Assembly: GCA_963728845.1 (NCBI GenBank)
Contig: CAVSLS010000055.1
Location: 124,001-188,000 of the forward strand
Reading direction: 5' to 3'
Origin: Bog-473 sp963728845
GTDB taxonomy: Bacteria > Actinomycetota > Acidimicrobiia > Acidimicrobiales > RAAP-2
Length of the DNA stretch: 64,000 nt
The notes beneath the pieces were generated by a model. It saw nothing but the letters and a program-made list of their open reading frames with translations, did no database searches and was not told where the DNA came from. How positions within the stretch are numbered: the stretch's first letter is position 1; each line of letters begins with the position of its first letter. Below, piece by piece: positions 27,797 to 36,628 of this stretch. A program made the position numbers and the translations under genes.

Positions 27797-29773
27797 CTAT
27801 TCCTTGTCGTCACCGCCCTCGCCCATGTGGTCCTTGATGGAGTTGACGACCGTCGGGTCGAGCAGCGTGGTGACGTCCCCGAGCGGACGATCGTCCGCGA
27901 CGTCGCGCAGGAGCCGTCGCATGATCTTGCCACTACGCGTCTTTGGCAGCTCGGGGCTCAGCATGATCTGGCGCGGTTTGGCGATCGGCCCGATCTCGCG
28001 CGCCACGTGGTCGCGCAGCTCGCGCACCAGCTGCTCCCCCGCCTCACCCTCGGCGTCGCTCGCTCCCTTGACCGTGACGAAGGCCACGATGGCCTGGCCC
28101 GTCGTGGCGTCGCTGGCACCCACGACGGCCGCCTCGGCCACCGAGGGGTGGCTCACCAACGCGTGCTCGACTTCGGTGGTCGAGATCCGGTGTCCCGAGA
28201 CGTTCATCACGTCGTCCACGCGGCCGAGCAGCCACAGGTCGCCGTCCTGGTCCCGCTTGGCGCCGTCGCCCGCGAAGTAGCGACCGGGAAAGCGGGACCA
28301 GTACGTCTCCTTGTAGCGCTCGTCGTCCCCGTAGATCCCGCGCAGCATGCCCGGCCAGGGCTCGGTGAGAACGAGGTAGCCGCCCTCTCCGTTGCCCACG
28401 GAGCGGCCGTCGTTGTCGATCACGTCCGCCGACACCCCGGGGAACGGCGTCATGGCCGCGCCAGGCTTGGTGGCGGTGACTCCCGGCAGCGGGGTGATGA
28501 GGATCCCGCCCGTCTCGGTCTGCCACCAGGTGTCGACGACGGGGCAACGGCCGCCCCCTATGTGGGTGCGGTACCAGATCCACGCTTCGGGGTTGATCGG
28601 CTCGCCGACGGAGCCCAGGAGCCGGAGACTGGACAGGTCGTGCTTGGCTGGGAGGTCCTCGCCCCACTTCATGAACGTCCGGATGGTGGTGGGAGCGGTG
28701 TACAGGATGTTGACCTTGTAGCGCTCGACGATGTCCCACCAGCGCTCACGCGTCGGCGTGTCCGGTGTGCCCTCGTACATGACGGACGTGGCGGCATTGG
28801 CAAGCGGGCCGTAGACGATGTAGCTGTGCCCGGTGACCCACCCGATGTCGGCAGCGGTCCAGAAGACGTCCTTCTCGGGCTTGAGGTCGAAGATCAAGGA
28901 ATGCGTCGCCGCCACGTGGGTGAGGTAGCCGCCGCTCGTGTGGAGGATGCCCTTCGGCTTGGCCGTCGTCCCGCTGGTGTACATGATGTAGAGAGGGTGC
29001 TCGGCGTCGAAGGCTTCCGGCTCGTGCTCGGCCGGCTGCCGATCCACCGCCTCGTGCCACCAGACGTCGCGCGCGTCGTCCCACGCGACCTCCTGCCCGG
29101 TGCGCCGGACCACCAGCACGCGCTCGACGTCGGGGCATTCCCGTACCGCTTCGTCGACCGCGGGCTTGAGCGGGCTCGCGGCGCCGCGCCGATAGCCCCC
29201 GTCCGCCGTGACCACGAAGTGGGCGTCACAGTCGAGAATGCGGCTCCGGAGGGCGTCAGAGGAGAAGCCACCGAAGACGACGGTGTGGGGCGCGCCGAGG
29301 CGGGCGCAGGCCAGCATGGAGATCACCGCCTCCGGGATCATCGGCATGTAGACGGCCACCTTGTCCCCCGCCTTCACACCCAACTCGGTCAGGGCGTTCG
29401 CCGCTCGGCAGACCGATGCCAGCAGTTCGGCGTAGGTGATGGTCCGCCTGTCGCCCGGCTCCCCCTCCCAGTAGAAGGCGACGCGGTCGCCCAGCCCGGC
29501 CGCGACGTGACGGTCGACGCAGTTGACGGCGACGTTGAGCTTGCCGTCCACGAACCACTTGGCGTAGGGGACGCGCCACTCCAGGACCCGCGACCACCGC
29601 TCGGACCATGTCAGCCGCTCGGCCTGCGCCTCCCAGAAGCCGAGGGGATCGGCCTGCGCTTCGGCGTAGATACCCGGCTGTGCGTTGGCATCCTTGGCCA
29701 GATCCTCGGGGGGCGGAAAGATCCTGGTCTCGTTCAGCAGGGCCGACAGTCCCTGCTCCTGGCCCTCGCTCAT
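27797..29773 (-). CDS. acs: Acetate-CoA ligase (acetyl-CoA synthetase)
   Basis: Intact, 658 residues from ATG 29773, the full length of AMP-forming acetyl-CoA synthetase. Visible are WFVDGKLNVAVNCVDRH, the ATP loop YTSGTTAKPKGILHT, TAADIGWVTGHSYIVYGPL, the acetate-pocket WWQTETGGI (Trp typical for acetate), YFAGDGAKRDQDGDLWLLGRVDDVMNVSGHR and the regulatory acetylation Lys in PKTRSGKIMRR. An AGGAG lies 6 nt before the start. Converts acetate to acetyl-CoA. Convergent with the thiolase gene. Confidence 0.95.
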   Translation of the reverse strand: MSEGQEQGLSALLNETRIFPPPEDLAKDANAQPGIYAEAQADPLGFWEAQAERLTWSERWSRVLEWRVPYAKWFVDGKLNVAVNCVDRHVAAGLGDRVAFYWEGEPGDRRTITYAELLASVCRAANALTELGVKAGDKVAVYMPMIPEAVISMLACARLGAPHTVVFGGFSSDALRSRILDCDAHFVVTADGGYRRGAASPLKPAVDEAVRECPDVERVLVVRRTGQEVAWDDARDVWWHEAVDRQPAEHEPEAFDAEHPLYIMYTSGTTAKPKGILHTSGGYLTHVAATHSLIFDLKPEKDVFWTAADIGWVTGHSYIVYGPLANAATSVMYEGTPDTPTRERWWDIVERYKVNILYTAPTTIRTFMKWGEDLPAKHDLSSLRLLGSVGEPINPEAWIWYRTHIGGGRCPVVDTWWQTETGGILITPLPGVTATKPGAAMTPFPGVSADVIDNDGRSVGNGEGGYLVLTEPWPGMLRGIYGDDERYKETYWSRFPGRYFAGDGAKRDQDGDLWLLGRVDDVMNVSGHRISTTEVEHALVSHPSVAEAAVVGASDATTGQAIVAFVTVKGASDAEGEAGEQLVRELRDHVAREIGPIAKPRQIMLSPELPKTRSGKIMRRLLRDVADDRPLGDVTTLLDPTVVNSIKDHMGEGGDDKE

Positions 29774-29840
29774 GTGGTCTCCTCGTGCGCGTCCGGCGAG
29801 CCCTCTCTGCCTAGCAGAAGGCCGAGGCAACGGGCACGGC

Positions 29841-30251
29841 TCAACTCGTACCTCGGAGCTCGAATCCCTCGAACGTGAACGCCGGGGTCACGGTCGCCCC
29901 GACGAGCGAGTAGCCGCGCAGCGGGCGGGCCGACTGCCACACACCCGCTTCCACCACCGTCTGCGGTGACTGTCCGGACGCCACGTCGGGACCGACAACA
30001 CGCACGGCGTGCCTCCCGTCCGGCCACTCGAGGGTGAGCTCGAGCGGGTCGCCCGCGTAGAAGTGCCACAGCTCGGTGGCGTCGATGCGGTGCGGTGCCG
30101 AGACTTCGTCGTGCAGCAGGAGGTAGTAGATGGCGCTTCCGCCCGGCCGCTCCCCCTGCTTTGCCTCGGCCGCCCAGGTCCGGCGGAACCACCCTCCCTC
30201 GGGGTGGGGAGCCAGGTCCAGGGCGGCGATCAGCCATTCGCCCGGTCGCAC
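29841..30251 (-). CDS. Cupin superfamily protein (DUF985-type)
   Basis: 136 residues from GTG 30251, preceded by a purine-rich GGGGGA. Diagnostic phrases are LDLAPHPEGGWFRRTW near the start, IYYLLLHDEVSAPHRIDATELWHFYAGDPLEL in the middle (His-rich metal-binding face of the cupin barrel), and AGVWQSARPLRGYSLVGATVTPAFTFEGFEL at the end. This is the compact DUF985/cupin_5 family of unknown function. It follows the acyl-CoA dehydrogenase by 28 bp on the same strand and is probably cotranscribed. Confidence 0.85.
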   Translation of the reverse strand: MRPGEWLIAALDLAPHPEGGWFRRTWAAEAKQGERPGGSAIYYLLLHDEVSAPHRIDATELWHFYAGDPLELTLEWPDGRHAVRVVGPDVASGQSPQTVVEAGVWQSARPLRGYSLVGATVTPAFTFEGFELRGTS

Positions 30252-30279
30252 TCCCCCAGTCTGGCCGCTCAGCCGGCGT

Positions 30280-31395
30280 TCACCCGAGGCTGGCGGCGAC
30301 GGCAATGGAGTGCTGGGCGGAGCCACCGAGGAGGATGGCACTGGTCTCGGCCCGCTTGATGAAGAGGTGCGCGTCGTGCTCCCAGGTGAAGCCGATGCCG
30401 CCGAAGGACTGGAACGATTCACGGCACACCAGCCGCTGACAATCGTCGCTGGCGGCCTTGGACATGGAGACGGCGGTGGCCCGGGTGGGCGCGTCCTCGT
30501 CGATGGCGGCGACGGCGAAATAGCAGAGGGAACGGGCACGCTCGAGGGCGAGGAACATGTTGCTCATCTTGTGCTTGACCGCCTGGAAGGAGCCGATGGG
30601 CACCCCGAACTGCTTGCGGTCCTTGACGTAGGCGAGAACCATCCGAAAGAGCGCGTCGCAGGCGCCGACGGTCTCGAGAGCGAGCGCCACGGTCGCCTCG
30701 TGCAGCGCCCGGGTGATCCCGATCGTGGAGGCCGAGCTCCCGGGCTCCCCGAGGGCGCGGTCGTCGGGGACGAGGACGCGGTCGAGCGTGGCGGTGTGCA
30801 GGGGACGGCTCGCATCGAGCGAGTGGACGGGGGCCAGTCGGGCCTCGGCCGCGGGGACGACGAACGCACCCATGCCCTCTCCGACCCGAGCGATGACGGC
30901 GATCTCGTCCATCCCGGCGTCGGCCAAGAGTCCCAGTTTCCTGCCGTGCAGGACCCAACCGCCCTCGGCGCGCTCGGCGGCCATGGTCACGTCGTCGAGG
31001 GCCCATCCCCGCGGGTGGTCGGCCAACGCCACGGCGCCGGTGACCGAGCCGGAGGCGACCTGTGTCAAGAAGCGCCGGCGCTGTTCGGGAGTGCCGACCT
31101 CGCGGACCATCGGTGCGAACTGGGTGACGGTGGCCAGCAGGGGTCCCGGCGCGATGGCTCGGCCCAACTCCTCCACGACGACGGCCATCTCGACGAAGGA
31201 GAGGCCGATGCCGCCGTCCTCCTCGGCGATGGCCAGGGCGGGCCAATCGAGCGCGACCATGGAACCCCAGAGCTTCTCGGGTGCCTCGCCCGTCTCCACC
31301 ACGGCTCGGACGACCTCGACGGGGCACTCCTTCTGAAGGAACGAACTGACCGAGGCGCGCAGCTCCTCCTGCTCGGTCGTGAACTCGAGCTCCAC
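30280..31395 (-). CDS. Acyl-CoA dehydrogenase family protein
   Basis: Intact, 371 residues from GTG 31395, with AAGGAGG 4 nt upstream. It begins VELEFTTEQEELRASVSSFLQKECP. It contains ALAIAEEDGGIGLSFVEMAVVVEELGRAIAPGP, AYVKDRKQFGVPIGSFQAVKHKMSNM and the closing QSFGGIGFTWEHDAHLFIKRA. The GFTWE ending marks the FadE branch used for sterol or branched acyl-CoA, often as a heteromeric subunit. Operator site 4 with an adjacent TACACT -10 box lies 85 bp upstream. Confidence 0.9.
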   Translation of the reverse strand: MELEFTTEQEELRASVSSFLQKECPVEVVRAVVETGEAPEKLWGSMVALDWPALAIAEEDGGIGLSFVEMAVVVEELGRAIAPGPLLATVTQFAPMVREVGTPEQRRRFLTQVASGSVTGAVALADHPRGWALDDVTMAAERAEGGWVLHGRKLGLLADAGMDEIAVIARVGEGMGAFVVPAAEARLAPVHSLDASRPLHTATLDRVLVPDDRALGEPGSSASTIGITRALHEATVALALETVGACDALFRMVLAYVKDRKQFGVPIGSFQAVKHKMSNMFLALERARSLCYFAVAAIDEDAPTRATAVSMSKAASDDCQRLVCRESFQSFGGIGFTWEHDAHLFIKRAETSAILLGGSAQHSIAVAASLG

Positions 31396-31471
31396 CGCCC
31401 TCCTTTCGCGGCATTGCCGGTTGCCGGTTGACCGCCGTTCAATGACTGCCGCACCCGGCAGATCGGGGCCG

Positions 31472-31477
31472 AGTGTA
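31472..31477 (-). promoter_or_regulatory. -10 promoter box for the acyl-CoA dehydrogenase
   Basis: TACACT on the minus strand, two bases downstream of operator site 4. A dimer bound at the palindrome would cover the -35 to -10 spacer. Confidence 0.4.
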
Positions 31478-31479
31478 CC

Positions 31480-31493
31480 TGACGCCCATGTCA
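31480..31493. promoter_or_regulatory. Palindromic operator, site 4 (acyl-CoA dehydrogenase promoter)
   Basis: TGACGCCCATGTCA, flanked to give CTGAC...GTCAG, lies 85 bp upstream of the minus-strand start at 31395. It matches the shared core. Confidence 0.6.
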
Positions 31494-31687
31494 GCCCCCT
31501 GCCCTGTGCTACCTTCGCGGCGCTCCGTTTTCTGGGAAGCTGGGCATCGGGTGCCTCCGGGGGGGTCGCCGGTCCGAGGCGCAAGCCCGGGCCGGCGATT
31601 TCGGGGGTCCAACGGTTGGACGCACGATGTCGCGCGTCCGTGCTGAACCCGCGGTTGTGAGATGGCCACTCGCCTACACTCTGCGGT

Positions 31688-31759
31688 GCGCCTCTAGCTC
31701 AACGGCAGAGCAACGGACTCTTAATCCGCAGGTTTCGGGTTCAAATCCCGAGGGGCGCA
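31688..31759 (+). tRNA. tRNA-Lys (anticodon CTT)
   Basis: The cloverleaf can be drawn by eye. The acceptor is GCGCCTC/GGGGCGC with one G-U, the D arm GCTC/GAGC, and the anticodon arm ends in loop CTCTTAA, giving anticodon CTT. The T arm is TCGGG-TTCAAAT-CCCGA and the discriminator is A. CCA is not encoded. Its 3' half is the left attachment repeat of the island. Confidence 0.95.
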
Positions 31760-31761
31760 CT
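31725..31761. repeat. attL: left copy of the 37-bp direct repeat
   Basis: Runs from the 3' side of the tRNA anticodon stem through the T arm and acceptor to 2 bp past the discriminator. The identical 37 bp recur at 45508-45544. Reading starts TCCGCAGGTTTCGGGTTC. Confidence 0.9.
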
Positions 31762-31789
31762 GTATGGGCTGATGGGAGGCAGTGTCCGA

Positions 31790-32340
31790 CTGCACTTGCG
31801 ATTTCTCTTTCTCCAGTTGGACGCGAGTGGACGCGAGCCTTCATCGGCATGCTGGGATTTCGGCACGCGAACAAGGTGCGCCATCTGTTCTGCGATCTTA
31901 CGATCCGGCTGTCAGATGTGTGCATGTACCTAAGCGGCATCCTCTCGCTCGACCATCCCGCACGCGCCATCGGGTCGCGCAGAGTGGCTCCGGCATTGGC
32001 TGCTCTCTGTAACTGCGAAATGCCTCAGGTCGTGGACGTGAAGCCCAGAAAGTCCCAACTGCGAGCAGACCTGATTGAAGGCTCTCCAGAGAGCCTGAGG
32101 TCGCACTGGAGCGCCTGTACGGCTTGTGAAGAGGAAGTCATCTTCGTTGGGACCTACGAACTTCCCTAGATGATTCGCCAGCATGGGAAGCAGCGGAGCC
32201 GGGAGAACAATGGCCCTCTCCCCCGCACTCGACTTTGGTGGGCCTGTTTGGGGTCCACCATCCTTCGCGAGAAGTTCCTTGAGGGTCCGGCGAACGCTGA
32301 CAGTCATATTCTCTAGGTCAACGTCCTGAGAAGGAACGGA
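31790..32340 (-). pseudogene. Tyrosine recombinase/integrase, C-terminal catalytic remnant
   Basis: Reads VDLENMTVSVRRTLKELL, then PPKSSAGERAIVLPAPL (beta-hairpin Lys), FTSRTGAPVRPQALWRAF and the HxxR box LHVHDLRH. A frame break near 32025 follows. The next frame has AANAGATLRDPMARAGWSSERMPLRYMH, with the nucleophile Tyr in RYMH and GW in place of the usual GH. The first catalytic Arg, the core-binding domain and the arm-binding domain are missing, cut off by a fragment of a VOC gene. It lies against the tRNA-Lys gene, where an integrase of this island belongs. Confidence 0.8.
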
Positions 32341-32348
32341 AGGTTTAC

Positions 32349-32505
32349 GGCCTACTGTGCGAATCCAAATACCGGCGACTTGCAGTTTTGCGTGAGCAAC
32401 ACCACCCGCTGGAGTCGTGTGGCGTTCGAGTCCCGAGGCGTCGAAGACTCGACGATAGAAGTCGATTGCTTCATCGCCGTTGCTGACAATGAGGTACGGA
32501 TGCAC
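32349..32505 (-). pseudogene. PhnB-like VOC protein, N-terminal fragment fused in frame to the integrase remnant
   Basis: ATG 32505 opens MHPYLIVSNGDEAIDFYRRVFDA, followed by GLERHTTPAGGVAHAKLQVAGIWI, the first half of a PhnB-type VOC fold. The second half is replaced, without a stop codon, by integrase sequence near 32345. The join looks like a deletion junction. Confidence 0.65.
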
Positions 32506-32742
32506 GGCCCGCAGACCTATACCCTCGTACTCAGATTTGGGACCCTCGGCTATTCACCACCTCCATCGAACTGTTCTCTGCTGATAGCACTTGGAGACCG
32601 GGTTCGAGTCGCAGTTTGGCATGGTGGACAAGCGTGTGGCGGGGTCGTGGTGCCGACCTGTCCCACCAACCCGGCGAACTGGGTCACCCCAACGCAGTCG
32701 AGGGTGCTTTGAAACCTTCGTCGAATACTCCGGTTCTTCGGG

Positions 32743-33420
32743 TCAGCGATTTGCTGGGAATTGGTGGGGACTGTCGGACTGCGCGCCAGGAGAAATGACG
32801 GCCAGAGGTGACGCGCTCCCGACGATGGCCGGGCGGACGAAGGGGGGAGCCTTGGGGAGCTCCGTGTGTTCCAGAGCGGTGACCCGGAAGCCGGCCTCTT
32901 CAATCGTCTCGAGCGTCGGCCGGTTGCAGTCGCAACACACGACCACCCGGTTGAGCGAATTCATCCGGTCCTGCTTCTTCGCCGCGGTGGGGTCGGCGGC
33001 GCGCACGTGCTCGAGGAAAAGGAACCTGCCTCCAGGACGAAGGACGCGGCTGATCTCACGGACGGCACGGGGTTGGTCGTCCACACCACAGAGCACCAAG
33101 GTGGAGACGACCACGTCGAAGGTCTCGTCCTCAAAGGGCAGATCCTCGGCTGGGGCTCGCAAGACCATGGTGGAGGGCGCTTCGGCAGTGGCGCGGCGCT
33201 CGAGTCGCTTGAGCATGAAGACGTCCGGCTCGGTCACAGTCAGCGAGGTCACGGCCGGCGGGTAGTGGCTCAGATTGGCTCCGGTTCCCGCCCCGATTTC
33301 AAGCACGGTTCCGGCCGCTTGTGCGACCAGAGCGTGGCGCATGGCGGTTAGACCGGCCCTCTCGGACCGGCGCATCTGGCCGTCATACATGGCGGCGAAG
33401 AACCTGCTGCGAAGACTCAT
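32743..33420 (-). CDS. Class I SAM-dependent methyltransferase (UbiE/phospholipid-MTase-like)
   Basis: Intact, 225 residues from ATG 33420 with AGGAGG 5 nt upstream. The SAM loop is VLEIGAGTGANLSHYP, the acidic ribose-binding residue lies in VTEPDVFMLKRLE, and FDVVVSTLVLCGVDD and VLRPGGRFLFLEHV follow. The phrase SRFFAAMYDGQMRRSERAGL at the start and the CDCNRPTLETIEEAGF end resemble phosphatidylethanolamine or thiol methyltransferases. Substrate unknown. The C-terminus is a little long and less conserved. Island cargo. Confidence 0.85.
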   Translation of the reverse strand: MSLRSRFFAAMYDGQMRRSERAGLTAMRHALVAQAAGTVLEIGAGTGANLSHYPPAVTSLTVTEPDVFMLKRLERRATAEAPSTMVLRAPAEDLPFEDETFDVVVSTLVLCGVDDQPRAVREISRVLRPGGRFLFLEHVRAADPTAAKKQDRMNSLNRVVVCCDCNRPTLETIEEAGFRVTALEHTELPKAPPFVRPAIVGSASPLAVISPGAQSDSPHQFPANR

Positions 33421-33505
33421 CGGGACCTCCTCTGCTTGCCTGTTACCGGCAAGGTACGGGAGAACCTCATCGCGTTCATGGGGCGATTGCCCCATCTTTT
33501 GCGAC

Positions 33506-35170
33506 CTATCCGAGTGCGAGCTCCTGGTCGGGAAGGAGGCCGTGTTGGAGGGCGAATAGGCTGGCCCCGGCCCGGTTCGAGACACCGATCTTGGCGTAGA
33601 TGTGCTCGATGTGGTTCCGGGCCGTCTTGGGTGAGATCACGAGACGCGCCGCGATCTCCTTGCTTGGCAGGCCGCGGGACACGAGGCGTAACACGTCGAT
33701 CTCGCGGGGAGTGAGCCCCGCCGGGCCCTCGCGGCGGCGCGCGACCCGATGACCGGCCGCGCCGAGCACGGCTTCGACCGCGTCTCCGTCCATCCGGCCC
33801 GCCCTGACCTCGTCGCGCAGCGTTACCGCCGCCTGCTCGGGGCTGAGGGCCTCGCGGTATGGACGCGGCTCGCCCATCGCCTGGTAGGCGTCGGCGGCGC
33901 CAAGAACCCGAGCTGACAATGGGATCGCCACGCCAGAGAGGCGACGGGGATAGCCCGAACCGTCGAGCCGCTCGCGGAGCATGCCGGCGGTGGCCCCGAG
34001 GGGCGCCAGGGCCTCGGACTGACTCAGCATGCGCTCGGTGAGATAGGGATGCATCCGCACCCGCTCCCACTCGCCGGTGCCGAGGGCTCCCTGCTTGTCC
34101 CAGATGGCGTTGGACACGCCGAGGCGTCCCAGTCCGTGCACGACGCCGGCACGGCGAAGCAGTGCCACCTCTGCGTCATCGAGCCCGACAGCCGAGCCTG
34201 CCGTTCCTGCGAGCTCCGACACGCCGCGAGCGTGCCCGAGCATGTACGGCGACTTCAGGTCAACGAAGTCTGATATTGCCAACAGGGCTGCGTTGAAGTC
34301 GGCGGGTGACAGGTAGACGCCGAGTGAGGGCTCCGCGCCGATTACTGCGTCCCAGGTCTCGTCGGCGTCGAGCCCGTCCAAGATGACCTCGGCGTGGGTG
34401 CAGAAGGCCGCGGCCAATTCCGGGTCGAACTGGGAGCCGGCCCGTTTCTCTGCCAGCGAAACGGCAGCAGCGATGCCGCCGATGCGGTGGGCCACCTCGG
34501 TGAACTCTCCGATCTGGGCCAATCTCGACGCGATGGGGATGGCGTCGCCACGAAGATCCCCGGGCCAGCCCTTGCCGTCCCACTGCTCGTAGGATGCACC
34601 GACCGCTTCCTGCACCGCCTCCGAAAGACCAAGCTGCTCAGCGAGCCGGCGAGCCAGGGCCGAGTGCTGGGCAATCATGTTGTTCATGTCGCGGTGACCA
34701 GAGACGGCGAACTCGACGCCGACTCGGAAGCGGTGCAGCGGTGGGTTCCCGCTGCCCAGCAATCGCATCATGGCCAGGGCCCCACTCAGGTTCCGCTCGT
34801 CGTACTTGTGGGACTTGAGCGCGATGTCGTCGCCGAACCACTTGGCCTGCTCGTGCGCGTCGGAATGACAACCCACATTGACCATGAGGGCCGTGTAGTA
34901 GACGATGGATCGATCGTCCTCACCCAACTCGAGCGTTTCGGCAAGGCGCAACGAGATCATCGACTGGCGCAAAACGTGCTCCATCGGCTGGCCGAAGCCG
35001 AGATCCACACCGAGGGACAGGGCGGCTACCAGCTCGGCCAGCCGCACCCGGGCTCGATCGGGGGCACTGTCGCCCTTCACGACCTGGACACTATCCGCGA
35101 CCGCCATCCGAGGATGGGCCCTGGTGTCGGCCTGCTGCACCTGGTGCTGTCCTCGTGGAAAGGACGACAT
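33506..35170 (-). CDS. HD-GYP-related regulator with C-terminal LuxR-type HTH
   Basis: 554 residues. An N-terminal HD-like half contains YTALMVNVGCHSDAHEQAKWF and QWDGKGWPGDLRGDAIP. A second, HD-GYP-like half has AGVVHGLGRLGVSNAIWDKQG (HG replaces the usual HD) and RLDGSGYPRRLSGVAIPLSARVLGAADAYQAM. The C-terminus is a LuxR helix-turn-helix, GLTPREIDVLRLVSRGLPSKEIAARL then SPKTARNHIEHIYAKIGVS. The lost HD aspartate suggests ligand sensing rather than phosphodiesterase activity. In-frame ATG at 35107 is an alternative start. Intact and divergent from the ABM gene at 35284. Confidence 0.85.
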   Translation of the reverse strand: MSSFPRGQHQVQQADTRAHPRMAVADSVQVVKGDSAPDRARVRLAELVAALSLGVDLGFGQPMEHVLRQSMISLRLAETLELGEDDRSIVYYTALMVNVGCHSDAHEQAKWFGDDIALKSHKYDERNLSGALAMMRLLGSGNPPLHRFRVGVEFAVSGHRDMNNMIAQHSALARRLAEQLGLSEAVQEAVGASYEQWDGKGWPGDLRGDAIPIASRLAQIGEFTEVAHRIGGIAAAVSLAEKRAGSQFDPELAAAFCTHAEVILDGLDADETWDAVIGAEPSLGVYLSPADFNAALLAISDFVDLKSPYMLGHARGVSELAGTAGSAVGLDDAEVALLRRAGVVHGLGRLGVSNAIWDKQGALGTGEWERVRMHPYLTERMLSQSEALAPLGATAGMLRERLDGSGYPRRLSGVAIPLSARVLGAADAYQAMGEPRPYREALSPEQAAVTLRDEVRAGRMDGDAVEAVLGAAGHRVARRREGPAGLTPREIDVLRLVSRGLPSKEIAARLVISPKTARNHIEHIYAKIGVSNRAGASLFALQHGLLPDQELALG

Positions 35171-35283
35171 CGTGGCACGCCTTCAGGAGCAGGCAGGTTG
35201 AGGACGCTGGAATTACAGTGATCCAGCCGAACGCCCACAGACGAATGGCGTGCGTATCCCAACGAACAAGGAGCCCGCTGCCC

Positions 35284-35556
35284 GTGATTGCCATCTACAT
35301 CGTCACCAAGAACATGACTTCTCAGCAGCACGCGACGGGGCGCGACCGTCTTCGTGAGGCCGGGGCAGACGAGAGCGCCATGAAGCTCCACGCATGCTTC
35401 GGTGAAGAGGGCAAGCTTCAGGTCTTCGACGTCTGGGAGAGCCAGGAGGCGTTCGATGAGTTCCTGACATACCTCGGGCCAGTCATGGAAGAACTGGGGA
35501 TCGAGTTGGCGCAGGCGCCCGTTGTCATGCCGATTGTGGACCTGGTCCAGCAATAG
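35284..35556 (+). CDS. Antibiotic biosynthesis monooxygenase-fold (ABM-like) small protein
   Basis: 90 residues from a GTG start (VIAIYIVTKNMTSQQH), with AAGGAG about 10 nt upstream. The ferredoxin-like pattern fits: first strand, helix RDRLREAGADES, strand HACFGEEGKLQVFDVWES, helix QEAFDEFLTYLGPVMEEL, last strand VVMPIVDLVQQ. Members act as cofactor-free monooxygenases, heme-cleaving enzymes or simple dimeric binders. Island cargo, head of an ABM-SnoaL-ABM series. Confidence 0.65.
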   Translation: MIAIYIVTKNMTSQQHATGRDRLREAGADESAMKLHACFGEEGKLQVFDVWESQEAFDEFLTYLGPVMEELGIELAQAPVVMPIVDLVQQ

Positions 35557-35901
35557 CGTCCCCCCATCCCGGCGAATCGGGGACACCCGCTCGCATGAAG
35601 GATGTTCGGGGAAGCACCGGTCGTGTCGCGTAACTGTCACTATCGGCCTGCGGTGTCGCGAACCGTTCGCGGACCCCGCCTCACGCCCAGGCCGCGCCCG
35701 TAGGCTCGCAACTGCGGCGAGACGACCGGTGCCTTCCTCCCACACCTGGGATGGACGCCGGTCGTCTTCGCGTCCGGACACTCCCGGCGAGGTGGGATAC
35801 CCGCCTCGGCACGGGGAGCCGGCCGTGCCAGGGCGGCAGGAGGGCTCCCCTTCTCTGCGATCATCGAGCTTGACCGCATTCGAGTTAGACCAAGGAGAAC
35901 C
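35557..35901. other. Gene-free spacer between ABM-like and SnoaL-like genes
   Basis: 345 bp with no convincing reading frame. It holds a small inverted repeat (GCGAACCGTTCGC near 35658). It ends in an AAGGAG ribosome site for the gene at 35902. Confidence 0.5.
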
Positions 35902-36342
35902 ATGGGGGTACCGACGAGAGAAGCTCGACTCGCCCACGCTCGCATCCACTGCGATTACTGGAACGAGGGCCGCAAGGATGAATGGGTTGCGTCATGGCGA
36001 ACGATCGCCCAGGGCGACATACGTATGTTCGATCCCGTCGGCACGAAGGAAAAGCATGGTCTCGACCACGCCACGCTCGACGCGTGGGAGATGTTCCAGT
36101 CGATCCTGCGCTTGCGGCAGATCGTTGTGCATGTCAATGACAATGAGATGGCATGGGCGAACCGAAACATTGTGACGATCGGCGACGAGACCCATTCAAT
36201 GATCAGCATCGAGATCTTTTCTTGGGAACCAAACGGAGATCTGACCATCAAGACCTACTACGACATGCAGGAATCGGTTGGAGAAGACGACGACCTGTAC
36301 GAACATCTCTTGGGGGCTGACAATGTCATTCTCAACGCGTAG
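35902..36342 (+). CDS. NTF2/SnoaL-like (cone-fold) protein
   Basis: 146 residues with AAGGAG 6 nt before the ATG. Pattern: ARIHCDYWNEGRKDEWVASW, then IRMFDPVGTKEKHGLDHA, MAWANRNIVTIGDETHSMISIEIFSWEPNGDLTIKTYYD. This is the curved helix plus beta-sheet of SnoaL/NTF2-like proteins, which serve as cyclases, isomerases or binding proteins. Codon use is less GC-biased than in backbone genes, which supports an acquired origin. Substrate unknown. Confidence 0.75.
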   Translation: MGVPTREARLAHARIHCDYWNEGRKDEWVASWRTIAQGDIRMFDPVGTKEKHGLDHATLDAWEMFQSILRLRQIVVHVNDNEMAWANRNIVTIGDETHSMISIEIFSWEPNGDLTIKTYYDMQESVGEDDDLYEHLLGADNVILNA

Positions 36343-36628
36343 TTGTTATTGCCACCGTCCCGGCAATGTGGTGGGGCACCCCTACCCGCAGCGAACTGGG
36401 ATCCACAGATACGAAAGGCAGAGGTACTCGTCCCACGTTCCCGGCGGAATAGGGAGGGGTGCCCTGCCCCATGTTTCTGATGGGTCAGAGTTCCAGATTG
36501 GTGTTGCTTCTGGTGGTATTGGACACTCTTCCCGCACCCAGGTTTCTTTGAGGTGCTTCAGCTAACAATTCAATGCAGAAATTGAATTCCGATGTCTAGA
36601 GGGGTCGCAACGTCGAAAGGAGACCAAC

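Noticed and set aside
27827..29878. 683-codon plus-strand frame opposite acetyl-CoA synthetase
   Set aside because: Antisense to a full-length conserved enzyme; rich in Arg/Gly/His/Val as expected from a GC-rich complement.
32300..32316. TGACAGTCA-like sequence resembling the shared operator
   Set aside because: Arms are too close together and it lies inside the integrase remnant, not at a promoter.
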